Part shown: positions 27,967-38,500 of the stretch, in pieces
Layout of the letters: each line of letters begins with the position of its first letter
Position numbering within the stretch: position 1 is the stretch's first letter
Assembly: GCF_005484585.1 (NCBI RefSeq)
Contig: NZ_CP039435.1
Span: 2,790,001 to 2,854,000 of the forward strand
DNA from: Brevundimonas sp. SGAir0440
GTDB lineage: Bacteria > Pseudomonadota > Alphaproteobacteria > Caulobacterales > Caulobacteraceae
Length of the DNA: 64,000 bases
Direction: 5' to 3'
Made by a program: the position numbers and the translations under genes
Notes under the pieces: model-generated
The model's input: only the letters and a program-made list of their open reading frames with translations
Database searches by the model: none
Told to the model about the DNA's origin: nothing

Positions 27967-28212
27967 TCAAGGCTTGTCGGTGACTGCGTCGTCCTGAGGC
28001 GCGTGGTCATCGGCGCCCACGTCGAAGGCGCCGGTTTCGTCGAAGCCGACGCTGCCGACCCCGACGGCCGAGCCGGTCAGCCCCTGACGACGGCTGGTCA
28101 GAGCCGCTTCAGGCGCTGCGGCGTCCATCTCTGCGGTCGTTTCAGGATCGTTGGAACGATCCATCTGCTGGCCCGAGGCCGGGACGATGCGGTCGGTGTG
28201 CGGTTTGCTCAC
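27967..28212 (-). CDS. Small acidic protein (81 aa), unknown function
   Basis: An 81-residue polar protein starting at a GTG that overlaps the stop of the gene upstream (GTGA). The sequence is rich in Asp, Ala and Gly (AEMDAAAPEAALTSRRQ, DVGADDHAPQDDAVTDKP), without a signal or membrane helix and probably disordered. It is translationally coupled to the 46-residue acidic protein, and both would be driven by the EcfG-like promoter at 28378-28402. Confidence 0.75.
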   Translation of the reverse strand: MSKPHTDRIVPASGQQMDRSNDPETTAEMDAAAPEAALTSRRQGLTGSAVGVGSVGFDETGAFDVGADDHAPQDDAVTDKP

Positions 28213-28349
28213 GCCTCGCCCTCCTCGGCGTCATCGGCCTGTTTCTGAGCCCGTTCAGCCAGGGCGGAGGTGCCGGCGTCGTCGGCGGCGATCTCGGGCA
28301 GATCGTCGTCCTCGGGGGTGGCGGCGGGGTCAATGGGCGTGTCGGTCAT
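28209..28349 (-). CDS. Small acidic protein (46 aa), unknown function
   Basis: Reads MTDTPIDPAATPEDDDLPEI and ends ALAERAQKQADDAEEGEA; highly acidic with one short helix-prone segment. A good ribosome binding site (AAAGGAG) lies six bases upstream. It is first in a two-gene unit with the 81-residue acidic protein, with a four-base overlap. The composition resembles that of the 55-residue protein at 26447. Function unknown. Confidence 0.75.
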   Translation of the reverse strand: MTDTPIDPAATPEDDDLPEIAADDAGTSALAERAQKQADDAEEGEA

Positions 28350-28377
28350 GGCGGCTCCTTTGGCTGTCGGGGCAATC

Positions 28378-28402
28378 AACCACATGCGATGGACGATGTT
28401 CC
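28378..28402 (-). promoter_or_regulatory. EcfG/sigma-T-like promoter of the acidic gene pair
   Basis: Minus strand GGAAC (28398-28402), a 16-base spacer, and GGTT (28378-28381). The expected start point leaves a leader of about 20 bases before the ATG at 28349. Confidence 0.55.
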
Positions 28403-28459
28403 CCGATGTTGCGCCGCGCGGGCTGACATTCGGCCCATCTGCGGCTAGAAGCGCCGCCC

Positions 28460-30684
<2,225 letters not shown>

Positions 30685-30688
<4 letters not shown>

Positions 30689-31125
30689 TCCGCGTTTTGG
30701 CGCCGCTCGCGCTGCTGGGCTTGCTGAGCGCCTGCGACGGCGGCGGCGATCCGGTGGAGCAGGCGCTGCGCGACACCTCGGCCGCCCATCAGGCCGCGGC
30801 GGCGCGCACGACCGAACAGATGCAGGCCGCCGGTCATGCCGGTCACGCCATGGGCGGCCCTACGCCCGGCGTCACCCCTGGAGATCGGGCCTTCGCCGCC
30901 TCCGAGGCCGAGATGCTCCGGAAGATGGCCGCCGCCTCGGGTCAGACGATCGAGCAGGCCTATGTCGCCAAGATGATCGCCCACCACGAAGGCGCTGTCG
31001 CCATGGCCAAGGTCGCCCTGCGCGACAGCCGCGACCCCGAAATCCGCCGCATGGCCCAGAGCGTCGTCGACACCCAGACGCGCGAGATCGCCGAGATGAA
31101 GGCCTGGGCGCCGACCGCGCAATAG
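30685..31125 (+). CDS. DUF305 lipoprotein
   Basis: A 146-residue exported protein with a lipoprotein signal (lipobox LSAC near residue 16) and one DUF305 domain. The family hallmark is [20 protein letters not shown] near residue 92, with the paired His and Glu. DUF305 has a ferritin-like four-helix fold and is often linked to copper or other metal handling, but the exact role is unproven. A His/Met-containing linker ([11 protein letters not shown]) could add metal affinity. The ATG overlaps the purL stop (ATGA). Confidence 0.9.
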
Positions 31126-31173
31126 TGCGCTAAAGGTCTTTCGAAGGCTGCACACAGCGCTTAACTGTTGCGC

Positions 31174-32559
31174 ATGGCCGACGGAACGACACCCTTCCGC
31201 CCTGCGATACCGCCCCGGCGCGCGGGCAAGCCGCTGTCGCTGCTGCCCTTCCTGTGGATCAGCTGGCGCGATCCGATCCAGATGTGGTCCGAGCGGCATT
31301 TCACCGAGCCGCAACTGCATGGGTCCTCGGCCTTTGGCGAAATCCTGGTGGTCAGCCATCCCGAGGGGGTGCGTCATGTCCTGACCGAGAACGCCGCCAA
31401 CTATGTGAAAGGCGATCTGCAACGTCGTGTGCTGGGGCCGATGCTGGCTGAGGGCCTGCTGCTGACCGAGGGCGAGGTCTGGCGTCGCGCTCGGCGTATC
31501 CTCGCGCCGCTGTTCACCCCCGCCAAGATGGCGACCCTGAACGCCCGGATGGCCGAAGTCTGTCATGCGCGCGTGGCCGCCTGGTCGCTGTCGGCGCGCG
31601 GGCGGGTGCTGGATATCGACAGCGAGATGTCGGGCCTCACCTTCGACATTCTGTCGGCGACCATGTTCTCGGACGAGCTGGGCGGCGAGGCTCGCGGGTT
31701 CGAGCGGGCGTTGAACCAGTTCCTGGCCAATGGCGCGCGCATCGATCCGCTGGACGTGCTGGGCGCGCCGGACTGGGCTCCGCGCCTGGGTCGCCTGGCC
31801 AGTTTCCGCTCCGCCCGCTTCTTCGAACAGCGCGTGACCCGGCTGGTCGAGGCCCGCCGCGCCCGGATGGAGAGCGGCGACGCGCCGCCCGACGACCTGC
31901 TCAGCGCGCTTCTGTTGGCGAAGGATGAGAACGGCGGTCCCGGCCTGACCGACGAAGAGGTCGCGGCCAACATCCTGACCTTCATCCTGGCGGGACACGA
32001 GACCACGGCCCGCGCCCTGGGCTGGACCCTGCATCTCCTGTCGCGCCAGCCCGAGTATCTGGCCCGGCTCCAGGCCGAGGCGGACGCCTTCGACGCCTCC
32101 GATACCAAATGGGCCGAGGCCCTGCCCTGGACCCGCGCCGCGCTGGAGGAGACGATGCGCCTGTTTCCGCCCGCTCCGACCATGGCCCGCAAGGCCCTGG
32201 CCGACGACGAGATCGGCGGACAGACGATCAAGGCCGGCGCCACCGTCATCATCTCGCCCTGGATTTTGCAACGTCACAAGCTGCTGTGGGACGATCCCGA
32301 CGCCTTCCGGCCCGAGCGCTTCCTGCCCGAGAACCGCAAGGCCATCGATCGCTACGCCTACATCCCCTTCAGCGCCGGACCCCGCGTCTGCATCGGCGCC
32401 GCCTTCGCCCTGCAGGAGGCGATGATCGCGCTCGCCGCCATCCTTCGCGTCGCCGATGTCGAAGCCCTGACCACGGTCGAACCCCGCCCGGTCCACCAGA
32501 TCACCTTGCGCAGCCGCGACCCCATGCGATTGCGGCTGCGGGCGCGGCGCAAGGGCTGA
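31174..32559 (+). CDS. Cytochrome P450
   Basis: A 461-residue soluble haem monooxygenase. All core P450 motifs are visible: I-helix oxygen-activation motif AGHETTARA near residue 273, K-helix ExxR (EETMR) near 326, the PERF motif (FRPERFLPENR) near 382, and the haem-binding loop FSAGPRVCIGAAFA near 402 with the axial Cys. The class resembles bacterial P450s that oxidise fatty acids or terpenoids; the substrate is unknown. No ferredoxin gene is adjacent. ATG 31174 is preferred to the TTG at 31168. Confidence 0.94.
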   Translation: MADGTTPFRPAIPPRRAGKPLSLLPFLWISWRDPIQMWSERHFTEPQLHGSSAFGEILVVSHPEGVRHVLTENAANYVKGDLQRRVLGPMLAEGLLLTEGEVWRRARRILAPLFTPAKMATLNARMAEVCHARVAAWSLSARGRVLDIDSEMSGLTFDILSATMFSDELGGEARGFERALNQFLANGARIDPLDVLGAPDWAPRLGRLASFRSARFFEQRVTRLVEARRARMESGDAPPDDLLSALLLAKDENGGPGLTDEEVAANILTFILAGHETTARALGWTLHLLSRQPEYLARLQAEADAFDASDTKWAEALPWTRAALEETMRLFPPAPTMARKALADDEIGGQTIKAGATVIISPWILQRHKLLWDDPDAFRPERFLPENRKAIDRYAYIPFSAGPRVCIGAAFALQEAMIALAAILRVADVEALTTVEPRPVHQITLRSRDPMRLRLRARRKG

Positions 32560-32631
32560 CCGAGCGGCGCCGTCGCTGTTCCGCCACGAACCGTCTTTAG
32601 GTCGCGCCGACCTTTCCACTGGAGGCGACCT

Positions 32632-33723
32632 TTGCGCACCGCCGTCCTGCTCCCTCCGGGATGCCTGTTCTCCGAAGCCCAGCCGAACTCTATGGAGACG
32701 GTGGTGCGGACGATGGCGGGCGTCGATCAGGACGGCGAGACTCGCATCTTCTGTTGTCAGGGCGCGGACGACGGCGTGTCGACGGCCGTGGACGCCCTGC
32801 CGGCGGGGCGCACCCGCATGCGCACCCTGATCGAGCGGATGCGCGCCTTTCGGCCCGATGTGATCGAACATCATCAACAGGTGAAACAGGCGCTGGCGGT
32901 GCAGCAGGCCCTGCCCGACACGTCCCACCTGCTCTATCGCCACAACGCCCTGCGCCTGCCCCGCCACCCCATCGACCGCTGGCGTTATCGGGCGCGCTAT
33001 GAGCGGCTGGACGGCCTGGTCTTCGTCAGCGTGGCGGAGCGGGACGCCTTCGTGCGCACCTTTCCCGATCTGCACGACCGGGCGTTCGCCGTGCCCAACC
33101 CCATCGACGCCGGCGCCTGGCTGGCGTCGCCCGAGGATCGACAGCCGGTCATCGCCTTCGCCGGGCGCGCCATGCCGGAGAAGGGCGTCGATGTGCTGTG
33201 CATCGCCCTGCCCGCGGTTCTGGAAGCCCACCCCGACTGGCGCGCCGTGCTGATGCTGAACGACTGGGACGACCACGAGCGCTGGGCGGCCCGGCATGTC
33301 GCGCCGTTGGCGAGGTATGGCGACCGGGTGGAGGTGCTGAAGTCCGCGCCCTTGGGCGAAGTGCGGCGACGAATGCAGACGGCGGCCATCGCCCTGACGC
33401 CGTCCGTCTGGGACGAGCCGTTCGGCCTGACGGCGATCGAGGCCCACGCGGCAGGCGCAGCCCTGATCTCGTCCGGCCGCGGCGGCCTGCGCGAAGCCAG
33501 CGGGCCGCACGCCCTCTATGTCGATGCGGTGACGCCGAAGACATTGGCGGCGGCGATGGATCGGCTGATCTCGTCGCCCGAGGAGCGGCTGGCTCTGGCG
33601 CGATCCGCCCAGGCCTATGTGCTGGCGAACCATACGCCCGAGCGCCGCGCGGCCGAGCTGAAGGCCGTCCGTCAGACCGTGATCGACCGTCGCCGGGCGC
33701 GTCAGACGACCGGGATCGTCTGA
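32632..33723 (+). CDS. Glycosyltransferase, GT4-like
   Basis: A 363-residue GT-B glycosyltransferase. The N-terminal acceptor half contains FRPDVIEHHQQVKQALAVQQ. The C-terminal donor half shows IAFAGRAMPEKGVDVLCIAL near residue 180 and the nucleotide-sugar EX7E region PSVWDEPFGLTAIEAHAAGA near 265. The start is a TTG at 32632 with GGAGG well placed upstream. Probable roles are envelope polysaccharide or glycolipid synthesis; donor and acceptor are unknown. Its 3' end overlaps the converging phosphoesterase gene by 22 bases. Confidence 0.88.
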   Translation: MRTAVLLPPGCLFSEAQPNSMETVVRTMAGVDQDGETRIFCCQGADDGVSTAVDALPAGRTRMRTLIERMRAFRPDVIEHHQQVKQALAVQQALPDTSHLLYRHNALRLPRHPIDRWRYRARYERLDGLVFVSVAERDAFVRTFPDLHDRAFAVPNPIDAGAWLASPEDRQPVIAFAGRAMPEKGVDVLCIALPAVLEAHPDWRAVLMLNDWDDHERWAARHVAPLARYGDRVEVLKSAPLGEVRRRMQTAAIALTPSVWDEPFGLTAIEAHAAGAALISSGRGGLREASGPHALYVDAVTPKTLAAAMDRLISSPEERLALARSAQAYVLANHTPERRAAELKAVRQTVIDRRRARQTTGIV

Positions 33724-34523
33724 GACAACCGCCCGCCGACCCGGATCGGCTCGACCCGCACGGCCAGACCCGTCCGGTCGTCCGTCTCGACGAAGACCCC
33801 GCATACCGTCGCCGGGCCGGAGGCCGGCATGTAGCGGCCGCCGGAAATCCGGGTGGTGAAGCGGCGAAGCGGCTCTTCCTTTTCGTTGCCGATCACACTG
33901 TCGTAGTCGCAGCAACCCCCGGCATCGGTCTGATAGGCCGTGCCGCCCGGCAGGATCTGGCAGTCGGCGGTGGGCACATGGGTGTGGGTCCCGACGACCA
34001 AGCTGGCGCGCCCGTCGCAGAAATGGCCCATGGCCATCTTCTCGGACGTGACCTCGGCGTGCATGTCCACGATCACGGCGTCCGCCACCGCGCCCAGCGG
34101 CGCTGCGGCCAGTTCGCGCTCCACCGCCCCGAACGGATCGTCCATCGGGTCCATGTGCACCCGGCCTAGCACATTCATGACCAGGACGGTGCGCCCCGAA
34201 TGGGTCTCGAACAGATTGGCCCCGGCGCCCGGCGCATCCATCAGGCGCGGATAGTTGGCCGGCCGGATCAGGCGCGGCTCGCGCACGATATAGGTCAGGG
34301 CCTCACGCTGGTCCCAGCTGTGGTTGCCCAGCGTCAGGCAGTCGGCGCCCGCCATGAACAGCTCGCCCGCCGTGTTCTCGGTGATGCCGAATCCGCCAGC
34401 GGCGTTCTCCGCATTCACGACCACGAAGTCGAGCTTCAGGTCCCGCTTCAGGCCCGGAAGATGATCGCTGATGCCGTCACGACCGGACTTGCCGATGACG
34501 TCGCCGAAAAATGCCAGTCTCAT
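33702..34523 (-). CDS. YmdB-family metallophosphoesterase
   Basis: A 273-residue calcineurin-like phosphoesterase of the TIGR00282/YmdB type. Landmarks are FFGDVIGKSGRDGI at the N-terminus, VVNAENAAGGFGIT near residue 37, LTLGNHSWDQRE near 65 with the GNH metal ligand motif, and VVGTHTHVPTAD near 180. Bacillus YmdB hydrolyses 2',3'-cyclic nucleotides and affects biofilm gene expression; transfer of that role here is inference. It is ten bases upstream of the 5-FTHF cyclo-ligase stop side, on the same strand, so the two are likely co-transcribed. Confidence 0.93.
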   Translation of the reverse strand: MRLAFFGDVIGKSGRDGISDHLPGLKRDLKLDFVVVNAENAAGGFGITENTAGELFMAGADCLTLGNHSWDQREALTYIVREPRLIRPANYPRLMDAPGAGANLFETHSGRTVLVMNVLGRVHMDPMDDPFGAVERELAAAPLGAVADAVIVDMHAEVTSEKMAMGHFCDGRASLVVGTHTHVPTADCQILPGGTAYQTDAGGCCDYDSVIGNEKEEPLRRFTTRISGGRYMPASGPATVCGVFVETDDRTGLAVRVEPIRVGGRLSQTIPVV

Positions 34524-34533
34524 ACGAAAAGTC

Positions 34534-35082
34534 TCATTCGAAAGCCGTATAGCCGGTCTCGGTCAGAACGCCATGCAGTCGAATGTCGTGAGGCTCCAAC
34601 GCCAGCGGTTCGACCCTTTGGCCGGCATAGGCGAAACCGATGCGGATGGCGTCGGGTCGCGCGGCGAAGGTCCGGTCATAATAGCCGCCGCCCTGCCCCA
34701 GGCGTCCGCCCTGATCGTCAAAGGCCAGCAGCGGCGTCAGGATCAGGTCCGGCAGGACGACCTCGGCCAACGGCAGCGGCGCGGGGCATCCGGCGGCGTC
34801 CAGTTCCAGCGGCTCGCCGGGCGACCAGGCGCGGAACGCCATCGGCGCGTCGCGCTGGACCACGACCGGCAGGCACAGCCGCCGGCCTGCCGCTTCCAGC
34901 GCCGCGGCCAGGGCGTCGGTGTCCAGCTCCGACCCCATGGCGCGATAGAGCGCGACGACCTGGGCGGTGGGAAGCGCATCGGCATGGTCCGCCGCCCGGC
35001 TGGCGGCCAGCGGATCGGCCTGGGCCAGACGCTTGCGCAAGGCGCGGGCGGCCGATCGAAGTTCGTGCTTGTCCTGGATCAT
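34534..35082 (-). CDS. 5-formyltetrahydrofolate cyclo-ligase
   Basis: A 182-residue enzyme making 5,10-methenyl-THF from 5-formyl-THF with ATP (folate salvage). Family marks are RSAARALRKRLAQ near the N-terminus, LPDLILTPLLAFDDQGGRLG near residue 125, and GQGGGYYDRTFA immediately after, forming the nucleotide loop. ATG 35082 fits the family start. The zapA - 6S RNA - cyclo-ligase (ygfA) order is a well-known conserved arrangement in proteobacteria and supports both this call and the RNA candidate upstream. Confidence 0.94.
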   Translation of the reverse strand: MIQDKHELRSAARALRKRLAQADPLAASRAADHADALPTAQVVALYRAMGSELDTDALAAALEAAGRRLCLPVVVQRDAPMAFRAWSPGEPLELDAAGCPAPLPLAEVVLPDLILTPLLAFDDQGGRLGQGGGYYDRTFAARPDAIRIGFAYAGQRVEPLALEPHDIRLHGVLTETGYTAFE

Positions 35083-35175
35083 CGAACCGCCCCTACGAAC
35101 GCGTGCTGATGCAGCGAGCCGCCGCGCGGCGAGCGATAGCACATCACAGGGAGAGGGTGGCGGCGCCGCGCGAAC

Positions 35176-35303
35176 CGTGAAGAACGTTTAAATCCTCTCG
35201 ACCTGGGTAGCCAGGTGGGCTCCGTATGCCCAAGCCCTCGAGCCCGGACAGGGACAGATCCCGTAGAGTGAATTAAGGTCAGAAGGATATGTTGTCTTCG
35301 ACG
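35176..35303 (-). ncRNA. ssrS: Probable 6S RNA
   Basis: The gap between zapA and the 5-FTHF cyclo-ligase gene is the canonical 6S RNA locus. On the minus strand it folds as a long irregular hairpin. CGTCGAAGA (35295-35303) pairs with TCTTCACG (35176-35183) with one bulge, and ATCCTTCTGACCT (35276-35288) pairs with AGGTCGAGAGGAT (35192-35204) with two wobbles and one mismatch. Internal local hairpins (GGGCT/AGCCC, ACCTGG/CCAGGT) lie between. TTGAC at the right distance upstream could be the -35 element. The span of 128 bases is short for 6S RNA, so the ends are uncertain. Confidence 0.55.
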
Positions 35304-35382
35304 TGAGCCGCAGCATGACCCGCCGTCAATCAAGATAGGCCTTCGCCGGCCCCGACGCCAGCATCCGCAGACGAATAATCGA

Positions 35383-35706
35383 CTAGAGGTTTTGGGCGAT
35401 CTTTTCGATCCGCGCGGCGACGGCGTTCAACGCCTCGGCGACCCCGTCCGTCGAAGCCGCCGCTGGGGCGGCCGCTGACGAAGGTCCCGCCTTGCCGGCG
35501 TTCAGCCTCGCCTCATGCAGTTCGTCGGCCAGGATCAGCGCCGACATCAGAAACAGCCTCAGATCGCCGACATGGCCCACGTCGCCTGCGACCTGGCGCA
35601 CCTGGTTGTCGAACTGTTTGGCCAGGATGCGGACCCGCTCTTCCTGCCCGTCGGCGCAGCCCACCGCATAGGGGCGTCCATTGACCTCGACCGTCACCGT
35701 CGCCAT
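35383..35706 (-). CDS. zapA: Cell division protein ZapA
   Basis: A 107-residue FtsZ-ring-associated protein. The N-terminal beta domain reads ATVTVEVNGRPYAVGCADGQ, followed by the typical ERVRILAKQFDNQVRQVAG helix and LRLFLMSALILADELHEA. A coiled-coil-prone C-terminus follows an Ala/Pro linker. ZapA bundles FtsZ filaments at the septum. The frame is open far upstream, antisense to tkt, but ATG 35706 is the family start. It overlaps by one base the stop of the coiled-coil gene upstream. Confidence 0.93.
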   Translation of the reverse strand: MATVTVEVNGRPYAVGCADGQEERVRILAKQFDNQVRQVAGDVGHVGDLRLFLMSALILADELHEARLNAGKAGPSSAAAPAAASTDGVAEALNAVAARIEKIAQNL

Positions 35707-35954
35707 CAGCCCGCCTCGCTTTCGGCCAGGACTTCGCGCACGGCCTGGGCGGCGCGGCCCAGCGCCTCGGACGCCTCGCGCCCGGCGGCCTCCAGTTCGG
35801 CCACGCGCTGATCTGTGGCGCGCGGTGCGAACAGATCGTCGTCCGCGATCGCGGGCGCCGAGGCGGGCCGCGCCTTCAGCTCCAGAATCTTGCGTTCCAG
35901 TTCGGCCAGGGCGCGGTCGATACGCGCCCGTGCGGCCGTGGTGGCGTCTGCCAT
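35706..35954 (-). CDS. Coiled-coil protein upstream of zapA
   Basis: An 82-residue, largely helical protein (TAARARIDRALAELERKILE, RVAELEAAGREASEALGRAA) with two heptad-rich stretches split by a short Asp-rich turn. Its stop and the zapA start share one base (TGATG). Small coiled-coil proteins encoded next to zapA are common in alphaproteobacteria (DUF4164 in Rhizobiales), so a role in the division apparatus is likely but unproven. Divergent from tkt. Confidence 0.8.
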   Translation of the reverse strand: MADATTAARARIDRALAELERKILELKARPASAPAIADDDLFAPRATDQRVAELEAAGREASEALGRAAQAVREVLAESEAG

Positions 35955-36048
35955 CGGTCGCTCCTTTAGATTCCGTATAGAAGCCGAGGACGCGCCGGGG
36001 TAAAGGGGCGCGCCCCCTTTTTCCGCCTTCCCAACAGAGGTCTCCACA

Positions 36049-38040
36049 GTGACCGACGCCAAAACCGCACCAAAGGCCACGCCCGAGCAGATGGCGAACG
36101 CCATTCGCGTCCTCGCCATGGACGGCGTCGAAAAGGCCAAGTCCGGCCACCCCGGCATGCCGATGGGCATGGCCGACGTCGCCACGGTGTTGTTTTCCCG
36201 CTTCCTGAAGTTCGACGCCTCCCGCCCCGACTGGGCTGACCGCGACCGCTTCATCCTGTCGGCCGGCCACGGCTCGATGCTGATCTACGCCCTGCTGCAC
36301 CTGACGGGCTACAAGGGCGCGACGAAGGAAGAACTGTCTAACTTCCGTCAGTGGGGCTCCAAGACCGCCGGCCACCCGGAGTACGGCCACATGCCGGGCG
36401 TCGAGGTCACCACCGGCCCGCTGGGCCAAGGTCTGGCGACCTCGGTCGGTTTCGCCATGGCCGAGCGCCATCTGGCGGCGAAGTATGGCGACGATCTGGT
36501 CGATCACCGCACCTGGGTCATCGCCGGCGACGGCTGCCTGATGGAAGGCGTGTCGCAGGAGGCCATCGCGCTGGCCGGCCGTTACAAGCTGAACAAGCTG
36601 CACGTTCTGTGGGACGACAACGAGATCACCATCGACGGCAAGGTCTCGCTGTCGGATGCGACCGACCAGAAGGCCCGCTTCAAGGCCGCCGGCTGGGCGG
36701 TCAAGGCCATCGACGGTCACGACATGAACGCCATCAAGGGCGCGATGAAGTGGGCCATGCGTCAGGACAAGCCGACCCTGATCGCCTGCAAGACCAAGAT
36801 CGGCAAGGGCGCCGCCACGATGGAAGGCAGCCACAAGACGCACGGTGCGGCCCTGGGCGCCGCCGAGATCGCCGCCACGCGCCTGGGCCTGGCCTGGGAT
36901 CACGAACCCTTCGAAATGCCCCAGACCATCGCCGACGCCTGGAAGAAGGTCGGCCGTCGCGGCGCCAAGGACCGCAAGAAGTGGGAGGCCCGCCTCGCCG
37001 CCTCGGCCCAGGCCGCCGACTTCACCCGCGCCATGAAGGGCGACCTGCCCGAGGCCGCCTTCGACGCCCTGAACGCCAAGATCGCCGAGTTGGTCGAGAC
37101 CCAGCCGGCCCAGGCGACGCGCCAGTCGTCGGGCGCGGCGCTCGACGAACTGTTCGCCGCCATTCCCGAACTGGTCGGCGGCTCGGCCGACCTGACCGGC
37201 TCGAACAACACCTTCGTCAAGGGCACGCCGATCCTGGATGCGCCGACCTATGAAGGTCGCTACGTCAACTGGGGCATCCGCGAGTTCGGCATGGCCGCGG
37301 CCATGAACGGCCTGGCCTTGCACGGCGGGGTCATCCCCTACGGCGGCACCTTCATGGTGTTTTCGGACTACAGCCGCCCGGCCATCCGCCTGGGCGCCCT
37401 GATGGGGGTCCGCGCCATCCATGTCCTGACCCACGATTCGATCGGCCTGGGCGAAGACGGCCCGACGCACCAGCCGGTCGAACACCTGGCGGCCCTGCGC
37501 GCCATTCCGAATCTGCTGGTCTTCCGCCCCGCCGATACCATCGAGGCCATGGAATGCTGGCAGGTCGCCCTGCAGACCAAGACCGCGCCGTCGGCCCTGG
37601 CCCTGTCGCGCCAGAAGACCCCGGCCGTCCGCACCGCCGCCGCGACCGAAAACCTGTCGGCAAAGGGCGCCTATGAGATCAAGGCCGCCAATGGCGAGGC
37701 CAAGGCCACCCTGTTCGGCACCGGCACGGAATTGGCCCTGGCGCTGAAGGCCGCCGAAACCTTGGAGGCCGAAGGCGTGGCGACCCGCGTCGTCTCGGTC
37801 CCCTCGTTCGAACTGTTCGAACAGCAGGACGCCGCCTACCAGGCCTTTGTGATCGGTCGCGGCACGGTCCGCGTCGCCGTGGAAGCCGCGATCAAGCAAG
37901 GCTGGGAACGCTTCATCGGCGAGGACGGCGCCTTCATCGGCATGACCGGCTTCGGCGCCTCCGCCCCGGCCGAGGTTCTGTACGAGAAGTTCGGCATCAC
38001 CTCGGACGCCATCGTCGCGGCGGTCAAGGCGCGGCTGTAA
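36049..38040 (+). CDS. tkt: Transketolase
   Basis: A 663-residue thiamine-diphosphate enzyme of the non-oxidative pentose phosphate pathway. It shows the N-terminal TPP/pyrophosphate domain (GHPGMPMGMA near residue 32, SAGHGSMLIYALL near 68, the TPP motif GDGCLMEGVSQEA near 160), the central pyrimidine domain (GIREFGMAAAMNG near 410, DSIGLGEDGPTHQPVE near 463), and a short C-terminal domain. The start is a GTG with AGAGG upstream. A strong terminator follows directly, so tkt is monocistronic. Confidence 0.97.
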   Translation: MTDAKTAPKATPEQMANAIRVLAMDGVEKAKSGHPGMPMGMADVATVLFSRFLKFDASRPDWADRDRFILSAGHGSMLIYALLHLTGYKGATKEELSNFRQWGSKTAGHPEYGHMPGVEVTTGPLGQGLATSVGFAMAERHLAAKYGDDLVDHRTWVIAGDGCLMEGVSQEAIALAGRYKLNKLHVLWDDNEITIDGKVSLSDATDQKARFKAAGWAVKAIDGHDMNAIKGAMKWAMRQDKPTLIACKTKIGKGAATMEGSHKTHGAALGAAEIAATRLGLAWDHEPFEMPQTIADAWKKVGRRGAKDRKKWEARLAASAQAADFTRAMKGDLPEAAFDALNAKIAELVETQPAQATRQSSGAALDELFAAIPELVGGSADLTGSNNTFVKGTPILDAPTYEGRYVNWGIREFGMAAAMNGLALHGGVIPYGGTFMVFSDYSRPAIRLGALMGVRAIHVLTHDSIGLGEDGPTHQPVEHLAALRAIPNLLVFRPADTIEAMECWQVALQTKTAPSALALSRQKTPAVRTAAATENLSAKGAYEIKAANGEAKATLFGTGTELALALKAAETLEAEGVATRVVSVPSFELFEQQDAAYQAFVIGRGTVRVAVEAAIKQGWERFIGEDGAFIGMTGFGASAPAEVLYEKFGITSDAIVAAVKARL

Positions 38041-38051
38041 AACCCGGGTCA

Positions 38052-38090
38052 CTCCCCCGTGCGCGACGCTTCACGGGGGAGGATTTTTTT
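38052..38090 (+). terminator. Intrinsic terminator of tkt
   Basis: CTCCCCCGTG and CACGGGGGAG form a perfect ten-base stem around a ten-base loop, followed by GATTTTTTT. It starts 11 bases past the tkt stop. Confidence 0.92.
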
Positions 38091-38103
38091 GAAAGCAGAA
38101 GCC

Positions 38104-38496
38104 ATGAGCCGCATCGGCGCGATCAGCCTGCTTGTTCACGACTATGACGCGGCCGTCGCCTTCTATGTCGGCAAGCTGGGTTTCGATCTCAGCGAAGACA
38201 CCGACAGGGGCGGGGGCAAACGCTGGGTGCGTGTCACCCCCAAAGGCGGCGAGACCAGCCTGCTGCTGGCGCGCGCCACGACCGACGCCCAGAAGGCCCA
38301 GGTCGGAAACCAGGCCGGCGGCCGGGTCTGGCTGTTTCTGGAGACGGACGACCTGATGCGCGACCACGACGCCTGGCTTGCCGCCGGCGTCCGCTTCCGC
38401 GAAACCCCGCGACATGAAACCTATGGCAAGGTGGTGGTTTTCGAAGACCTCTACGGCAACGCCTGGGACCTGATCGAACCCGCTACCGGAGCCTGA
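38104..38496 (+). CDS. VOC family (glyoxalase-fold) protein
   Basis: A 130-residue vicinal-oxygen-chelate protein. It has two beta-alpha-beta modules: [20 protein letters not shown] with KLGFDLSED, and [20 protein letters not shown] with [18 protein letters not shown]. Metal ligands are probably the His of LLVHDYD and the Glu in the last motif. Substrate unknown; members include glyoxalases, dioxygenases and antibiotic-resistance proteins. ATG 38104 is chosen because the longer frame would run through the tkt terminator. It is four bases upstream of purT and possibly co-transcribed with it. Confidence 0.9.
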   Translation: MSRIGAISLLVHDYDAAVAFYVGKLGFDLSEDTDRGGGKRWVRVTPKGGETSLLLARATTDAQKAQVGNQAGGRVWLFLETDDLMRDHDAWLAAGVRFRETPRHETYGKVVVFEDLYGNAWDLIEPATGA

Positions 38497-38500
38497 CGCC

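Noticed and set aside
35707..38052. Upstream extension of zapA antisense to transketolase
   Set aside because: The long frame is an artefact of GC-rich third positions; ZapA homology and start lie only at 35383-35706.
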